Positions 25,548 through 35,739 of a stretch of DNA of 64,000 bases are shown here, piece after piece. A program made the translations under genes and the position numbers. The stretch's first letter is position 1. Each line of letters opens with the position of its first letter. The stretch is from Variovorax boronicumulans (lineage in GTDB: Bacteria; Pseudomonadota; Gammaproteobacteria; Burkholderiales; Burkholderiaceae_C), in assembly GCF_019352895.1 (NCBI RefSeq), contig NZ_JAAAFX010000004.1:1573286-1637285 (forward strand), given 5' to 3'. The notes beneath the pieces were generated by a model. That model worked only from the letters and a program-made list of their open reading frames with translations. It ran no database searches and was not told the origin of the DNA.

Positions 25548-25985
25548 ATGCTGGACAAACTGACGAACACGCTGGACTTCCATTCGAAGGCCCTGGTGCT
25601 GCGCGCCGAACGCCAGCGCGCCATCGCCGGCAACATCGCCAACGCCGACACGCCCGGCTACGCGGCACGCGACTTCGCCTTCTCCGATGCACTCAAGGAC
25701 GCCACCGGCAGCACGGCCGGTGTCGGCGGCCCGACCCTGGCCAGCGGCCGCAGCGATGCGCGCCACATCCCGCTGGGCAGCAGCAGCAACAGCAGCGCCT
25801 CGCTCGGCGGCAGCAACCTGCCGCGCGACTACACGGTGCAGACCCAGCCCACGATGGACGGCAACAGCGTGGACCTCGACCGCGAACGCGCCGCCTTCGC
25901 CGACAACGCGGTGCGCTACGAAGCCACGCTGCGCTTCATCAACGGCCACGGCAAGACCATGCTGGCGGCCATCCAGGGTCAATGA
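25548..25985 (+). CDS. flgB: Flagellar proximal rod protein FlgB
   Basis: FlgB is a rod subunit exported early through the flagellar gate. The 145-residue product begins [20 protein letters not shown] and has the rod-protein signature [21 protein letters not shown] and the C-terminal motif [14 protein letters not shown]. The ATG at 25548 has GAGGA upstream. It is first of the flgBCDEFGHIJKL run and overlaps flgC as ATGA. Confidence 0.96.
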   Translation: MLDKLTNTLDFHSKALVLRAERQRAIAGNIANADTPGYAARDFAFSDALKDATGSTAGVGGPTLASGRSDARHIPLGSSSNSSASLGGSNLPRDYTVQTQPTMDGNSVDLDRERAAFADNAVRYEATLRFINGHGKTMLAAIQGQ

Positions 25986-26392
25986 CCATGTCGATGTTCT
26001 CCATCTTCGGGATTTCGGGCAGCGCGGTGAGCGCGCAGTCGCAGCGCCTCAACGTGGTGGCCAGCAACCTGGCCAACGCCGATGCGGTGGCCGGCCCCGA
26101 CGGCCAGCCCTACAAGGCGCGCCAGGTGGTGTTCCAGACGGTCGCCATGGGCGCGGACAACGCACCCGGCGTGCGCGTCGACGCGATCACCGAGAACCAG
26201 GCCCCCGGCCGCAAGGTGCACGACCCGGTCAACCCGATGGCCGATGCCCAGGGCTACGTCACCCATTCCAACGTGAACGCGGTGGAGGAGATGGTCAACA
26301 TGATCTCCGCCTCGCGCTCGTACCAGAACAACGTCGAAGTCATGAACACGGCCAAGACGCTGCTGCTCAAGACGCTGCAGATCGGCCAGTGA
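25982..26392 (+). CDS. flgC: Flagellar proximal rod protein FlgC
   Basis: FlgC is another rod subunit. The 136-residue product has the family features: an N-terminal [23 protein letters not shown] and a C-terminal [24 protein letters not shown]. The start may be the ATG at 25982 (overlapping the flgB stop) or two codons later at 25988. It lies 7 nt before flgD. Confidence 0.96.
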   Translation: MTMSMFSIFGISGSAVSAQSQRLNVVASNLANADAVAGPDGQPYKARQVVFQTVAMGADNAPGVRVDAITENQAPGRKVHDPVNPMADAQGYVTHSNVNAVEEMVNMISASRSYQNNVEVMNTAKTLLLKTLQIGQ

Positions 26393-26399
26393 ACACCCC

Positions 26400-27077
26400 A
26401 TGACCGCCACCACCGCCACCTCCGGCATCGCCGGCACCGCCACCTACAAGCCCACGAGCAGCGCCGACGCCTCGTCGCTGACCACCAACGGCTCGACCGA
26501 GGCGCAGGACCGCTTCCTCAAGCTGCTGGTCGCGCAGCTGAGCAACCAGGACCCGATGAATCCGATGGACAACGCGCAGATGACCTCGCAGATCGCGCAG
26601 ATCAACACGGTCACCGGCATCCAGCAGCTCAACGACACGATGAAGAGCATGTCGACGCAGATGGGCGCGATGCAGGTGCTGCAGGCCGGCAACCTGGTCG
26701 GCCACGGCGTGCTCATCGAAGGCAACAAGCTGGCCTTCGACAGCGAAGGCAAGACCGGCATCGGCGCCATCGAGCTCGCGGGCAAGGCCAGCAAGGTCGA
26801 AGTGCAGGTGCTCACGCCGGGCGGCAAGGTGATCGACACGCTGTCGCTGGGCGCGCTCGAGGCCGGCCAGCACGGCTTCAGCGTCGACGCCAGCAAGTAC
26901 CCCGAAGACACCGAACTCAACTTCAAGGTCGTGGCCACCAACGGCTCGGCCACCGTCGAGGCCACCGCGCTGATGCACGACAAGGTGGTCGCGGTCGGCA
27001 GCGGCGCCGACGGCCTCACCCTCACCCTGCTTGCGGCTGGCGTCAAGCCGTACGCCAGCGTGCGTTCGGTTCTCTGA
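26400..27077 (+). CDS. flgD: Flagellar hook assembly protein FlgD
   Basis: FlgD caps the growing hook and is discarded afterwards. The 225-residue product has the conserved N-terminal part (FLKLLVAQLSNQDPMNPMDN, then QIAQINTVTGIQQLN), followed by the Fn3/tudor-like domain. The first 25 residues are Thr/Ser/Ala-rich, as is common. It is normal in length and followed 31 nt later by flgE. Confidence 0.96.
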   Translation: MTATTATSGIAGTATYKPTSSADASSLTTNGSTEAQDRFLKLLVAQLSNQDPMNPMDNAQMTSQIAQINTVTGIQQLNDTMKSMSTQMGAMQVLQAGNLVGHGVLIEGNKLAFDSEGKTGIGAIELAGKASKVEVQVLTPGGKVIDTLSLGALEAGQHGFSVDASKYPEDTELNFKVVATNGSATVEATALMHDKVVAVGSGADGLTLTLLAAGVKPYASVRSVL

Positions 27078-27108
27078 ACGCGCCCCTTCATTTCCAGGAG
27101 CATTCCTC

Positions 27109-28326
27109 ATGAGCTTTCAGCAAGCGCTTTCCGGTCTGAACGCGGCCAGCCGCAGCCTCGACGTGATCGGGCACAACATCGCCAACGCCGGCACCACCGG
27201 CATGAAGTCCTCGCGCGCCGAGTTCGCCGAGATCTACGCGAGCTCGGCCGGCAGCCTGGGCGGCACCAACGTCGGCCTCGGCGTGTCGGTGGGCGCGGTG
27301 ACGCAGCAGTTCTCGCAGGGCACCTTGAGCATCACGGGCAACGACCTCGACGTGGCCATCAACGGCGGCGGCTTCTTCCAGGTGCGCAACAGCGACGGCA
27401 CCACCGCCTACACCCGCGCCGGCAACTTCAAGCTGGACAAGGAAGGCAACATCATCACCAACAGTGGTGCCGCACTGATGGGCTACCCGACCAACGCCAA
27501 CGGCGTGCGCCAGAGCTTCGACGTGCAGCCGCTGCGCCTGCCCACCGGCACGCCGATCCCGGCCAAGCAGACCAGTTCGATGATGGCCGAGATCACGCTC
27601 GACGCCGCGGCCGTGGTCGCCTCGACCGCCACGCCGCCCACGCCGCTCACCACCTACGGCACCTCGCTCACGGCCTTCGATTCGCAGGGCCTGGAAGTGC
27701 CGGTGGGCCTGTACTTCCAGAAGACGGCCAACAACGAGTGGAACGTCTACACCAGCATCAACGGCAGCGCGCCGTCCGCGTCCACGCCCTTCCAGCTCAA
27801 GTTCAAGACCGACGGCAGCCTGGACCTCGCGAACTCGACCATCCCGAACCTCACGCTGGTCTCGCCCAACGACCCGTCGCAGACCTTCACCGCCTCGCTC
27901 GACCTGAGCAAGATGACCCAGGTGAACGCGCGCTTCTCGGTGGCCGACCTGCAGCAGAACGGCTACACCGCGGGCCAGCTGGTGGGCATGAAGATCGAGG
28001 ACAACGGCGTCGTCACCGCCACCTACTCCAACGGCCAGACGCAGGCCGCCGGCCAGCTCGCGCTGGTGAACTTCCGCAACGACCAGGGCCTGGCGCCCAC
28101 GGGCTCGGGCTACTGGAGCGAGACTTTCGCCTCGGGCCAGCCGGTGCGCGGCGCGCCGGGCGAAGGCACCTTCGGCCACCTGCGCTCCGGCGCGCTGGAA
28201 GAGTCGAACGTCGACCTCACCGCCGAGCTGGTCAACATGATGACCACGCAGCGCGCCTACCAGGCCAACGCGCAGACCATCAAGACGCAGGACCAGGTGA
28301 TGTCCACGCTGGTGAACCTGCGCTGA
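27109..28326 (+). CDS. flgE: Flagellar hook protein FlgE
   Basis: FlgE polymerises into the flexible hook. The 405-residue product starts MSFQQALSGLNAASRSLDVIGHN and ends with the flagellar axial motif (NVDLTAELVNMMTTQRAYQANAQ, split here by its heptads). AGGAG precedes the ATG at 27109. The centre is Thr/Ser/Asn-rich surface domain. It is of normal size for betaproteobacteria. Confidence 0.97.
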   Translation: MSFQQALSGLNAASRSLDVIGHNIANAGTTGMKSSRAEFAEIYASSAGSLGGTNVGLGVSVGAVTQQFSQGTLSITGNDLDVAINGGGFFQVRNSDGTTAYTRAGNFKLDKEGNIITNSGAALMGYPTNANGVRQSFDVQPLRLPTGTPIPAKQTSSMMAEITLDAAAVVASTATPPTPLTTYGTSLTAFDSQGLEVPVGLYFQKTANNEWNVYTSINGSAPSASTPFQLKFKTDGSLDLANSTIPNLTLVSPNDPSQTFTASLDLSKMTQVNARFSVADLQQNGYTAGQLVGMKIEDNGVVTATYSNGQTQAAGQLALVNFRNDQGLAPTGSGYWSETFASGQPVRGAPGEGTFGHLRSGALEESNVDLTAELVNMMTTQRAYQANAQTIKTQDQVMSTLVNLR

Positions 28327-28357
28327 GCACGGCCGGGACGACAACGGACGCCGCGCG

Positions 28358-29095
28358 ATGGACCACCTGATCTACACCGCCATGAGCGGCGCCAGCGCCG
28401 CCGCCCAGCGGCAGAGCGTGCTCGCCAACAACCTGGCGAACGCTTCGACGCAGGGCTTTCGCGCGGAGCTGTCGACCTTCCGTGCGGTGCCGCTGCGCGG
28501 CGACGGCGCGACCACGCGCGTGTTCGCGATGGAAGCCACCTCGGGCCACGACGAGAAGCCCGGCGCCATCCAGCGCACCGGCCGCACGCTCGACATGGCC
28601 GCGCAGGGCAACGCCTGGTTCGCGGTGCAGGGCCTCGACGGCACCGAGGCCTACACCCGCGCCGGCGCCTTCCAGGTGTCGCCCGAGGGCACGCTGATGA
28701 CCACCAGCGGCCTGATGGTGCTGTCCGACGGCGGCGCACCGATCGACGTGCCGCCGGGCGCCGACATCTCGGTGGGCAGCGACGGCACGGTGAGCGCGCA
28801 GACGCCGGGCACGCCCTCCTCCACCATCGGCCGCATCAAGCTCGCCAGCGCCACCGCCGAAGACCGGCTCGTGCGCAGCGAGGACGGCCTGTTCCGCACC
28901 GCCTCGCTCAACCCGCTGGCCAACGATGCCGGCGCGCGCCTGGAGACCGGCGCGCTCGAGGGCTCGAACGTGAACCCGATCGAGACCATGGTCGGAATGA
29001 TCGCCGCCGCCCGACAGTTCGAGCAGCAGATGCGCCTGCTCCAGACCGCCGAGACCTCGGACAAGTCGGCCGCCCAATTGCTCAACGTGGGCTGA
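28358..29095 (+). CDS. flgF: Flagellar proximal rod protein FlgF
   Basis: FlgF is a rod protein close to FlgG. The 245-residue product starts [20 protein letters not shown] and contains [16 protein letters not shown] and the C-terminal [20 protein letters not shown]. It follows flgE after 31 nt and precedes flgG by 28 nt. Confidence 0.96.
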   Translation: MDHLIYTAMSGASAAAQRQSVLANNLANASTQGFRAELSTFRAVPLRGDGATTRVFAMEATSGHDEKPGAIQRTGRTLDMAAQGNAWFAVQGLDGTEAYTRAGAFQVSPEGTLMTTSGLMVLSDGGAPIDVPPGADISVGSDGTVSAQTPGTPSSTIGRIKLASATAEDRLVRSEDGLFRTASLNPLANDAGARLETGALEGSNVNPIETMVGMIAAARQFEQQMRLLQTAETSDKSAAQLLNVG

Positions 29096-29123
29096 CCGCC
29101 CGCGCACCAGGATCTCATTCGCC

Positions 29124-29906
29124 ATGATCAATTCGCTCTGGATCTCCAAGACCGGCATGGAAGCCCAGCAGACCCAGCTGGACGTCATCTCGCACAACCT
29201 GGCCAACGTCTCGACCACCGGCTTCAAGCGCGCCAACGCGGTGTTCGAGGACCTGATGTACCAGAACCTGCGCCAGGTCGGCGCCAACAGCACCGAGCAG
29301 TCGCAGCTGCCCACCGGCCTGCAGCTGGGCCTGGGCGTGCGCACGGTGGCCACCAGCCGCTCGTTCACGCAGGGCAGCATGCAGCAGACCAACAACCAGC
29401 TCGACGTGGCGGTCAAGGGCAACGGTTTCTTCCAGGTCACGCAGCCCGACGGCACCATCGGCTACACGCGCGACGGTTCGTTCCAGGTCGATGCGCAGGG
29501 CCGGCTGGTCACCTCGTCCGGCCTGCCCGTGGCCAACGGCATCACGGTGCCGCCGAACGCCATCAGCGTGAGCATCGCGACCGACGGCACGGTGTCGGCC
29601 ACGCTCTCGGGCAACGCCGCGCCGCAGAACATTGGCACGCTGGCGCTGGCCAACTTCGTGAATCCGGCCGGGCTGGAGCCGCGCGGCGAGAACCTCTATG
29701 CCGAGACCGCGGCCTCGGGCCAGCCCAACGGCGGCACGGCCGGCACCAACGGCCTGGGCACGGTGATGCAGGGCTTCCTGGAGACCTCGAACGTGAACGT
29801 GGTGCAGGAGCTCGTGTCGATGATCCAGACGCAGCGCGCCTACGAGATGAACTCGAAGGCGATCCAGACCAGCGACCAGATGCTGCAGAAATTAGGGCAG
29901 CTCTGA
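29124..29906 (+). CDS. flgG: Flagellar distal rod protein FlgG
   Basis: FlgG makes the distal rod that passes through the P and L rings. The 260-residue product matches the family's very constant length. It shows [40 protein letters not shown] and the end [18 protein letters not shown]. Its stop shares one base with the flgH start. Confidence 0.98.
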   Translation: MINSLWISKTGMEAQQTQLDVISHNLANVSTTGFKRANAVFEDLMYQNLRQVGANSTEQSQLPTGLQLGLGVRTVATSRSFTQGSMQQTNNQLDVAVKGNGFFQVTQPDGTIGYTRDGSFQVDAQGRLVTSSGLPVANGITVPPNAISVSIATDGTVSATLSGNAAPQNIGTLALANFVNPAGLEPRGENLYAETAASGQPNGGTAGTNGLGTVMQGFLETSNVNVVQELVSMIQTQRAYEMNSKAIQTSDQMLQKLGQL

Positions 29907-30598
29907 TGTCGGCCCTTCTTCGCCTCGCATCGGCCGCGCTGGCCTGCGCCTTCGTCGCCGGCTGCTCGACGCTGGCCCAGACGCCGCAGGTCGACATGCC
30001 GCCGACCGTTGCGCCCGCGCTGGCGCCGCAGGCACCGGCCGCGGCCGTGAGCCGCGCGCCCACCGGCAGCCTGTTCCAGTCGGTGCGCTACCGCCCGCTG
30101 TTCGAGGACCGCCGCGCGCGCATGCAGGGCGACACGGTGACGATCCTGATCGTCGAGAACGTGAGCGCGAGCCAGAAGTCGACCTCGACCATCGACAAGA
30201 AGAGCGGCATCGACGCAGGCATCAGCGCCTTCCCGCTGCTGTCGGCCAACTCCTTCAAGCGCGCCAGCGTGAACGCCGACTCGGCCAACAACTTCGCAGG
30301 CAAGGGCGGCACCGAGAGCGCCAACACCTTCCAGGGCTCGATCACCGCCACGGTGGTCGACGTGCAGCCCAACGGCCACCTGGTGGTGACGGGCGAGAAG
30401 CAGATCGGCGTGAACCAGAACGTCGACGTGCTGCGCTTCTCGGGCACGGTCGACCCGCGCTCGATCCAGGCCGGCAGCGTGGTGAACTCGCTGCAGGTGG
30501 CCAACGTGCGCATCGAGTCGCGCGGGCGCGGCGCGCAGCAGGAGTCGCAGGTCATGCCCTGGCTCGGCCGCTTCTTCATGAACGTGCTGCCCTTCTGA
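29906..30598 (+). CDS. flgH: Flagellar L-ring lipoprotein FlgH
   Basis: FlgH forms the outer-membrane L ring. The 230-residue product has a lipoprotein signal with the lipobox FVAG-C20 and the conserved core (GDTVTILIVENVSASQKS, SITATVVDVQPNGHLVVTGE, RSIQAGSVVNSLQVANVRI). It ends MNVLPF, as in the family. flgI follows after two bases. Confidence 0.97.
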   Translation: MSALLRLASAALACAFVAGCSTLAQTPQVDMPPTVAPALAPQAPAAAVSRAPTGSLFQSVRYRPLFEDRRARMQGDTVTILIVENVSASQKSTSTIDKKSGIDAGISAFPLLSANSFKRASVNADSANNFAGKGGTESANTFQGSITATVVDVQPNGHLVVTGEKQIGVNQNVDVLRFSGTVDPRSIQAGSVVNSLQVANVRIESRGRGAQQESQVMPWLGRFFMNVLPF

Positions 30599-30600
30599 CC

Positions 30601-31719
30601 ATGCACAGCCTTCTTCTTCGCCGACTGCTGGCTTCGGTCGCACTGATCGCGCTGCTGCTGCCCGCCGCCCACGCGGTGCGCATCAAGGAACTGGCCGCCG
30701 TGCAGGGCGTGCGCAGCAACCAATTGACCGGCTACGGCCTGGTGGTGGGCCTCGACGGCACCGGCGACCAGACCACGCAGATGCCCTACACCACGCAGAG
30801 CGTCGCCAACTACCTGCAGCAGCTGGGCATCACGCTGCCCGACAACCGCGCGGCCCAGCTGCAATTGAAGAACGTGGCGGCCGTGATCGTCACCGCGCAA
30901 CTGCCGGCCTTCGCGCAGCCCGGCCAGACCCTGGACATCAACGTGTCGTCGATGGGCAATGCCAAGTCGCTCAAGGGCGGCATGCTGGTGGCGACGCCGC
31001 TGCGCGGCGCCGACGGCGAGATCTACGCGCTGGCGCAGGGCAACCTGGTGGTCGGCGGCGCGGGCGCGTCGGCCGGCGGCAGCAAGGTGCAGATCAACCA
31101 CCTGAGCGCGGGCCGCGTGCCCAACGGTGCGCAGGTGGAACGCAGCGTGCCTTCGCCGCTGCACGAGGGCGACAGCGTGACGCTAGGCCTCAACGCGGCC
31201 GACTTCCAGACCGCTCGCCGCGTGGCACAGGCCATCGACCGCAAGATGGGCCTGGGCACCGCGCGCGCCCTGGATGGCCGCTCGGTCGAAGTGCGTGCGC
31301 CGACCGAGGCCAACGCCCGCGTGAACTTCATCGCCGAACTCGAGGAGATCACGCTCGAGCAGGCCGCGCCGGCAGCCAAGGTGGTGATCAACGCCCGCAC
31401 CGGTTCGATCGTGCTGAACCAGGCCGTGACGCTGGGCCCCTGCGCGATCGCGCACGGCAACCTGTCGGTCACGATCAGCTCGACGCCGGTGATCAGCCAG
31501 CCCGCGCCGCTGTCGGGTGGCCGCACGGTGGTGGCCGAGCAGGCCAGCATCCAGATCAAGCAGGAGCCGGGCATCCTGATCCAGGTGCCGAATTCGCCGC
31601 AGCTGTCGGACGTGGTGCGCGCCTTGAATGCGCTGGGCGCGACGCCGCAGGACCTGCTCGCGATCCTGCAGGCCATCAAGGCCTCGGGTGCCATGAACGC
31701 CGAACTCGAAGTCATATAA
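30601..31719 (+). CDS. flgI: Flagellar P-ring protein FlgI
   Basis: FlgI forms the periplasmic P ring around the rod. The 372-residue product has a signal peptide (about residues 1-25, ending AHA) and the conserved YGLVVGLDGTGDQT, TLDINVSSMGNAKSLKGG and the end LLAILQAIKASGAMNAELEVI. Assembly needs FlgA, encoded upstream. Confidence 0.97.
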   Translation: MHSLLLRRLLASVALIALLLPAAHAVRIKELAAVQGVRSNQLTGYGLVVGLDGTGDQTTQMPYTTQSVANYLQQLGITLPDNRAAQLQLKNVAAVIVTAQLPAFAQPGQTLDINVSSMGNAKSLKGGMLVATPLRGADGEIYALAQGNLVVGGAGASAGGSKVQINHLSAGRVPNGAQVERSVPSPLHEGDSVTLGLNAADFQTARRVAQAIDRKMGLGTARALDGRSVEVRAPTEANARVNFIAELEEITLEQAAPAAKVVINARTGSIVLNQAVTLGPCAIAHGNLSVTISSTPVISQPAPLSGGRTVVAEQASIQIKQEPGILIQVPNSPQLSDVVRALNALGATPQDLLAILQAIKASGAMNAELEVI

Positions 31720-31722
31720 GCC

Positions 31723-32583
31723 GTGGCGATCTCGAACTCGATCCCGGCGATGAACAGCAACAGCCTCGCGGCCGACGCGCGTTCGCTGGATTCGCTCAAG
31801 CTCGCCGCGGGCGCAAACGATCCCAAGGCGATCAAGGAGGCGGCCAAGCAGTTCGAGTCGCTGTTCATGCGCGAGCTGCTCAAGAGCATGCGCGAGGCGA
31901 CGATGAAGTCGGGCCTGATGGACAGCGACGGCGAGAAGCTGGGCACCGACCTGCTCGACCAGCAGTTCGCGGTGCAGCTGTCGGGCATGCCCGGCGGGCT
32001 GACCGACGCGATCGCGCGCCAGCTCACGCAGCAGATGACGGGCAATGCGCGCGGCAGCGTGCCGACCGTGTCGCTGCCATCGGCCGCGACGCGCATCAAT
32101 CCGACGGCCTCGCAGAGCGGATTCGTCTCGCAGCACACCGCGGCGGCCGAGCGCGTGGCCCAGGCCACCGGCATTCCGTCGAGCTTCATGATCGGCCAGG
32201 CCGGCCACGAGACCGGCTGGGGCCGCAGCGAGATCCGCAACGCCGACGGCGGCAATTCGTTCAACCTGTTCGGCATCAAGGCCGGCCCGGGCTGGACCGG
32301 CAAGGTGGCCACCATCACCACCACCGAATACATCGACGGCGAGCCGCGCAAGGTGTCGGCCAGGTTCCGCGCCTACGACTCCTACGAGGCGTCGTTTCGC
32401 GACTACGCACGGCTGATCGGCGAAAGCCCGCGCTACGCGCAGGCGCGCGCCAGCACCGGCTCGGCCGCGGCCTATGCCACCGAGCTGCAGCGCGCCGGCT
32501 ACGCCACCGACCCGGCCTATGCGGCCAAGTTGAGCCGGGCCATCAATTCGACCCTGCAGATCCAGCGCTCCCAACAGGCATAA
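31723..32583 (+). CDS. flgJ: Flagellar rod assembly muramidase FlgJ
   Basis: FlgJ has two roles: the N-terminal part (about residues 30-110) scaffolds the rod, and the C-terminal glucosaminidase-type domain (about 130-286) opens peptidoglycan. The 286-residue product shows AKQFESLFMRELLKSMREA and the catalytic region QAGHETGWGRSE, with E163 the probable acid. Translation is set to start at a GTG at 31723, three bases after flgI; an ATG nine codons later is possible. Neither has a clear ribosome binding site. Confidence 0.95.
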   Translation: MAISNSIPAMNSNSLAADARSLDSLKLAAGANDPKAIKEAAKQFESLFMRELLKSMREATMKSGLMDSDGEKLGTDLLDQQFAVQLSGMPGGLTDAIARQLTQQMTGNARGSVPTVSLPSAATRINPTASQSGFVSQHTAAAERVAQATGIPSSFMIGQAGHETGWGRSEIRNADGGNSFNLFGIKAGPGWTGKVATITTTEYIDGEPRKVSARFRAYDSYEASFRDYARLIGESPRYAQARASTGSAAAYATELQRAGYATDPAYAAKLSRAINSTLQIQRSQQA

Positions 32584-32598
32584 GGCAAGTCCCTTCCC

Positions 32599-34485
32599 AT
32601 GAGTTCCCTGCTCAACATCGGCACGCGGGCCCTGCTCGCCAACCAGGTGGCGCTGTCCACCACCGGCCACAACATCTCCAACGCCAGCACGGTCGGCTAT
32701 TCGCGCCAGAGCGCGGTGCTGCAGCAGGTGCCGGGACAGTACACCGGCAGCGGCTACATCGGCAGCGGCGTGACAGTGAGCACCATTGAGCGGGCACACA
32801 ACGAGTTCCTCACGCGCCAGGCCTCGCTGGCGCAGTCGGTGGCGGCCATGGACGCGACCCGCGCCGACCGCCTGGGCTCGCTGGAAGACATCTTCAAGGG
32901 CGGCGCCAGCGGCCTGGGCGCCTCGGTGAGCGACATGCTCAATGCCTTCACCAACGTGGCCAGTGCGCCCAAGGACATCAGCGCACGCAACGTGGTGCTG
33001 ACGCGCGCCGACGAGATGGCCTCGCGCTTTCGCAACGCCCAGTCGCAACTCGACGACCTGCAGCGGGGCGTGAACGCGCAGCTCGGCGACGCCGTGACCG
33101 AGATCAACAGCATGGCCCAGCGCGTCGCCTCGCTGAACACCCAGATCGCCCGCGCCAACGGCAGCGGCCAGAGCCCGAACGATCTGCTGGACCAGCGCGA
33201 CCAGCTGGTGCGCTCTCTGGGCCTGCAGGTGCAGGTCACGACGGTGGATGCGGGCGACGGCACGCTCAGCGTGTTCGTCGGCAGCCAGGCCCTGGTGCTG
33301 GGCACCAGCGCCGCGACGATGTCGCTGTCGATCGGTGAAGACGGCACCCGCCAGCTGGCCGTGACGCGCGGGGCGCTCAGCACGCCGCTGAACGAAGCCA
33401 CGCTGGGCGGCGGTGCGGTGGCCGGCCTGCTGCGTTTTCAGAACACCGACCTCGCCGCCGCGCGCGACGGGCTCGGGCGCATGGCGCTGGCGATCACGAC
33501 CGAGCTGAACGCGCAGAACCAGCTCGGGCTGGACCTCGATGGCCATCCGGGGGCGGCGATGTTCCGCCCGATCGCGATTCCCGATGCACAGGGCAACGCC
33601 GCCAACACCGGCACCGCGGCGCTCGGCGCCACGGTGAGCGATGCCAGCGCGCTGGTGGCGTCCTCGTACCAGGTGAACTTCGGCAGCGGCGGCGCGATCG
33701 AGGTGACCCGCCTGTCCGACGGCAAGGTGAGCAGCTTCGCCGGCCCGCTGCCGCTGCAGATCGACGGCCTGACCTTCGAGCTCAACGGCGGCACGCCCGC
33801 GGCCGGTGACAGCTTCGTCCTCAAGCCCTACGCCAATGCGGCGGGCGGCGTGGCGATGGCCATGACGTCGCCGCGCGAGATCGCCGCGGCCAGCCCGGTC
33901 GAGGCCCGGCCCGGCACGGCCAACACCGGCAGCGTGAGCGTGGCCTCGCTGGCGGCCACGTCGAACGATCCGAACCGGGGTGCCACGGTCACGCTGACCT
34001 TCGCGGCCGACGGCAGCTACAGCGTGTCGGGCACCGGCACGGGCAATCCGACAGGCCAGGCCTACGTGGCCGGTCAGCCGATCCAGTTCAATGGCTGGTC
34101 GCTGGCGCTCAGCGGCACGCCCAAGGCCGGCGACGTGATCACCGTGCAGGCGGCGACGCCCGGCTACAGCGGCTTCGGCACCGGCAACGCCGGCGCGCTG
34201 GCCGGACTGCGCGACAAGTCGATGTTCGACGGCGCGTCGATGGTCGACGGCTACGCGGGCCTGATGGCGCAGATCGGCGTGCGCTCGCAGAGCGCGCAAT
34301 ACGCGGCCAACGTGTCGGGCAGCATCGCCACCAACCTGGAGACCGAGCGGGCCAACGGCTCGGGCGTCAATCTCGACGAGGAGGCGGCCAAGCTGATGCA
34401 GTACCAGCAGGCCTACCAGGCCTCCGCCAAGATGATCCAGATCGCGCAGAACATCTTCGACTCGCTGCTGCACGGCATGGCCTGA
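32599..34485 (+). CDS. flgK: Hook-filament junction protein FlgK (HAP1)
   Basis: FlgK is the first of two junction proteins joining hook and filament, chaperoned by FlgN. The 628-residue product begins MSSLLNIGTRALLANQVAL with the axial motif TTGHNISNASTVGYSRQ and ends LMQYQQAYQASAKMIQIAQ. The middle is a long variable surface region. It is transcribed with flgL, 35 nt downstream. Confidence 0.97.
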   Translation: MSSLLNIGTRALLANQVALSTTGHNISNASTVGYSRQSAVLQQVPGQYTGSGYIGSGVTVSTIERAHNEFLTRQASLAQSVAAMDATRADRLGSLEDIFKGGASGLGASVSDMLNAFTNVASAPKDISARNVVLTRADEMASRFRNAQSQLDDLQRGVNAQLGDAVTEINSMAQRVASLNTQIARANGSGQSPNDLLDQRDQLVRSLGLQVQVTTVDAGDGTLSVFVGSQALVLGTSAATMSLSIGEDGTRQLAVTRGALSTPLNEATLGGGAVAGLLRFQNTDLAAARDGLGRMALAITTELNAQNQLGLDLDGHPGAAMFRPIAIPDAQGNAANTGTAALGATVSDASALVASSYQVNFGSGGAIEVTRLSDGKVSSFAGPLPLQIDGLTFELNGGTPAAGDSFVLKPYANAAGGVAMAMTSPREIAAASPVEARPGTANTGSVSVASLAATSNDPNRGATVTLTFAADGSYSVSGTGTGNPTGQAYVAGQPIQFNGWSLALSGTPKAGDVITVQAATPGYSGFGTGNAGALAGLRDKSMFDGASMVDGYAGLMAQIGVRSQSAQYAANVSGSIATNLETERANGSGVNLDEEAAKLMQYQQAYQASAKMIQIAQNIFDSLLHGMA

Positions 34486-34520
34486 GGCCGCGGCGCCGAA
34501 TCCGGAACACAGAGAACGCC

Positions 34521-35717
34521 ATGAACACACGCCTCGCGACCACCAACACCTACGACAACGCGCTGAGCCAGCTCACGGCACGGCAATCGCAGCTCTCCCG
34601 CCTGCAGGAGCAGATGGCCGCGAGCAAGCGGGTGATCCGCCCGAGCGACGACCCGACCGCCGCCGCCCAGGCCGAACGTGCCCAGACCCGCATGGCCCGT
34701 GTGACGGCCGACCAGCGCTCGCTGGAGGTGCAGCGCAACGCGGTGGCCACGGCCGAGTCGACGCTCGGCGATGCGGTCTCGGCGATGCAGAGTTTTCGCA
34801 CGCTGGTCGTGCAGGCCGGCAACCCGGGCCTGTCGGCCAGCGACCGCGTGAGCATCGCGCAGCAGCTCGGCACCTTGCGCGATCAGTTGCTGGGCTATGC
34901 CAACGTCAAGGACAGCAATGGCCAGCCGCTGTTCGGCGGCCTGGGCAGCACCGAAGCGCCTTTCGTGGACGGCGGCGGCGCGGGCGTGAGCTACCAGGGC
35001 ATCGCGGGCCAGGCCGCGGCGGGCGAGGTGGCGGTGCCGGCCTCCTTCGACGGCCATGCGACCTGGATGGACGTGCCCACGGGCAATGGCGTGTTCACCG
35101 TCGCGCTGGGCGCAGGCACCTCGAAGGTCTCGAGCGACGCCGGCAAGGTCACCGATCCCACGGCGCTCACCGGCCACGGCTACCGCATCAGCTTCAGCGT
35201 GAACGCAGGCGTGACGCAGTACGACGTGATCGACACCACCACCAACACGGCCGTGCAATCCGCGCAGCCCTACAAGAGCGGCCAGGCGATCAGCTTCGAC
35301 GGCCTGTCGCTGGTGGCCAGCGGCACACCGGGCGCGGGCGAATCGCTGGAGATCGCGCCGAGCACCCGCACCAGCCTGTTCGGCGTGCTCGACCAGGCCA
35401 TCGCCGGCGTGCGCGACGGCACCAGCGGCAGCGCCGTGGCGCAGACCGTGGCCCAGGCGCTGTCGCAGATCGACGCGGCCAGCTCGCGGTTGTCGGCCTC
35501 GCGCGGCCGTGCCGGCGACCTGCTCAACCGCGTCGACAACATCAGCGATCGGCAGGCTTCGCGCAGTCTTCAGCTCGAGGCCGATCGCTCACGTGCCGAA
35601 GACCTCGACGTGGTCAAGGCGCTGTCGGACTTCAAGACGCAGGAGACCGTCTATTCGGCGGCCCTCGGCTCCTACGCACAGATCCAGAAGCTTTCCCTGT
35701 TCAACTTCCTCAGCTGA
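34521..35717 (+). CDS. flgL: Hook-filament junction protein FlgL (HAP3)
   Basis: FlgL is the second junction protein and resembles flagellin at its ends. The 398-residue product starts MNTRLATTNTYDNALSQLT, has LSRLQEQMAASKRVIRPSDD, and ends with a flagellin-like helix (SDFKTQETVYSAALGSYAQI). An HDOD gene starts 22 nt after its stop on the same strand. Confidence 0.96.
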   Translation: MNTRLATTNTYDNALSQLTARQSQLSRLQEQMAASKRVIRPSDDPTAAAQAERAQTRMARVTADQRSLEVQRNAVATAESTLGDAVSAMQSFRTLVVQAGNPGLSASDRVSIAQQLGTLRDQLLGYANVKDSNGQPLFGGLGSTEAPFVDGGGAGVSYQGIAGQAAAGEVAVPASFDGHATWMDVPTGNGVFTVALGAGTSKVSSDAGKVTDPTALTGHGYRISFSVNAGVTQYDVIDTTTNTAVQSAQPYKSGQAISFDGLSLVASGTPGAGESLEIAPSTRTSLFGVLDQAIAGVRDGTSGSAVAQTVAQALSQIDAASSRLSASRGRAGDLLNRVDNISDRQASRSLQLEADRSRAEDLDVVKALSDFKTQETVYSAALGSYAQIQKLSLFNFLS

Positions 35718-35739
35718 TGGCTGCACGGTCATTTTCTTC

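Noticed and set aside
31183..34530. A 1115-codon open frame on the minus strand opposite flgI-flgK
   Set aside because: It has the same cause: biased His/Arg/Gly composition, no recognisable domain, and complete overlap with conserved flagellar genes.
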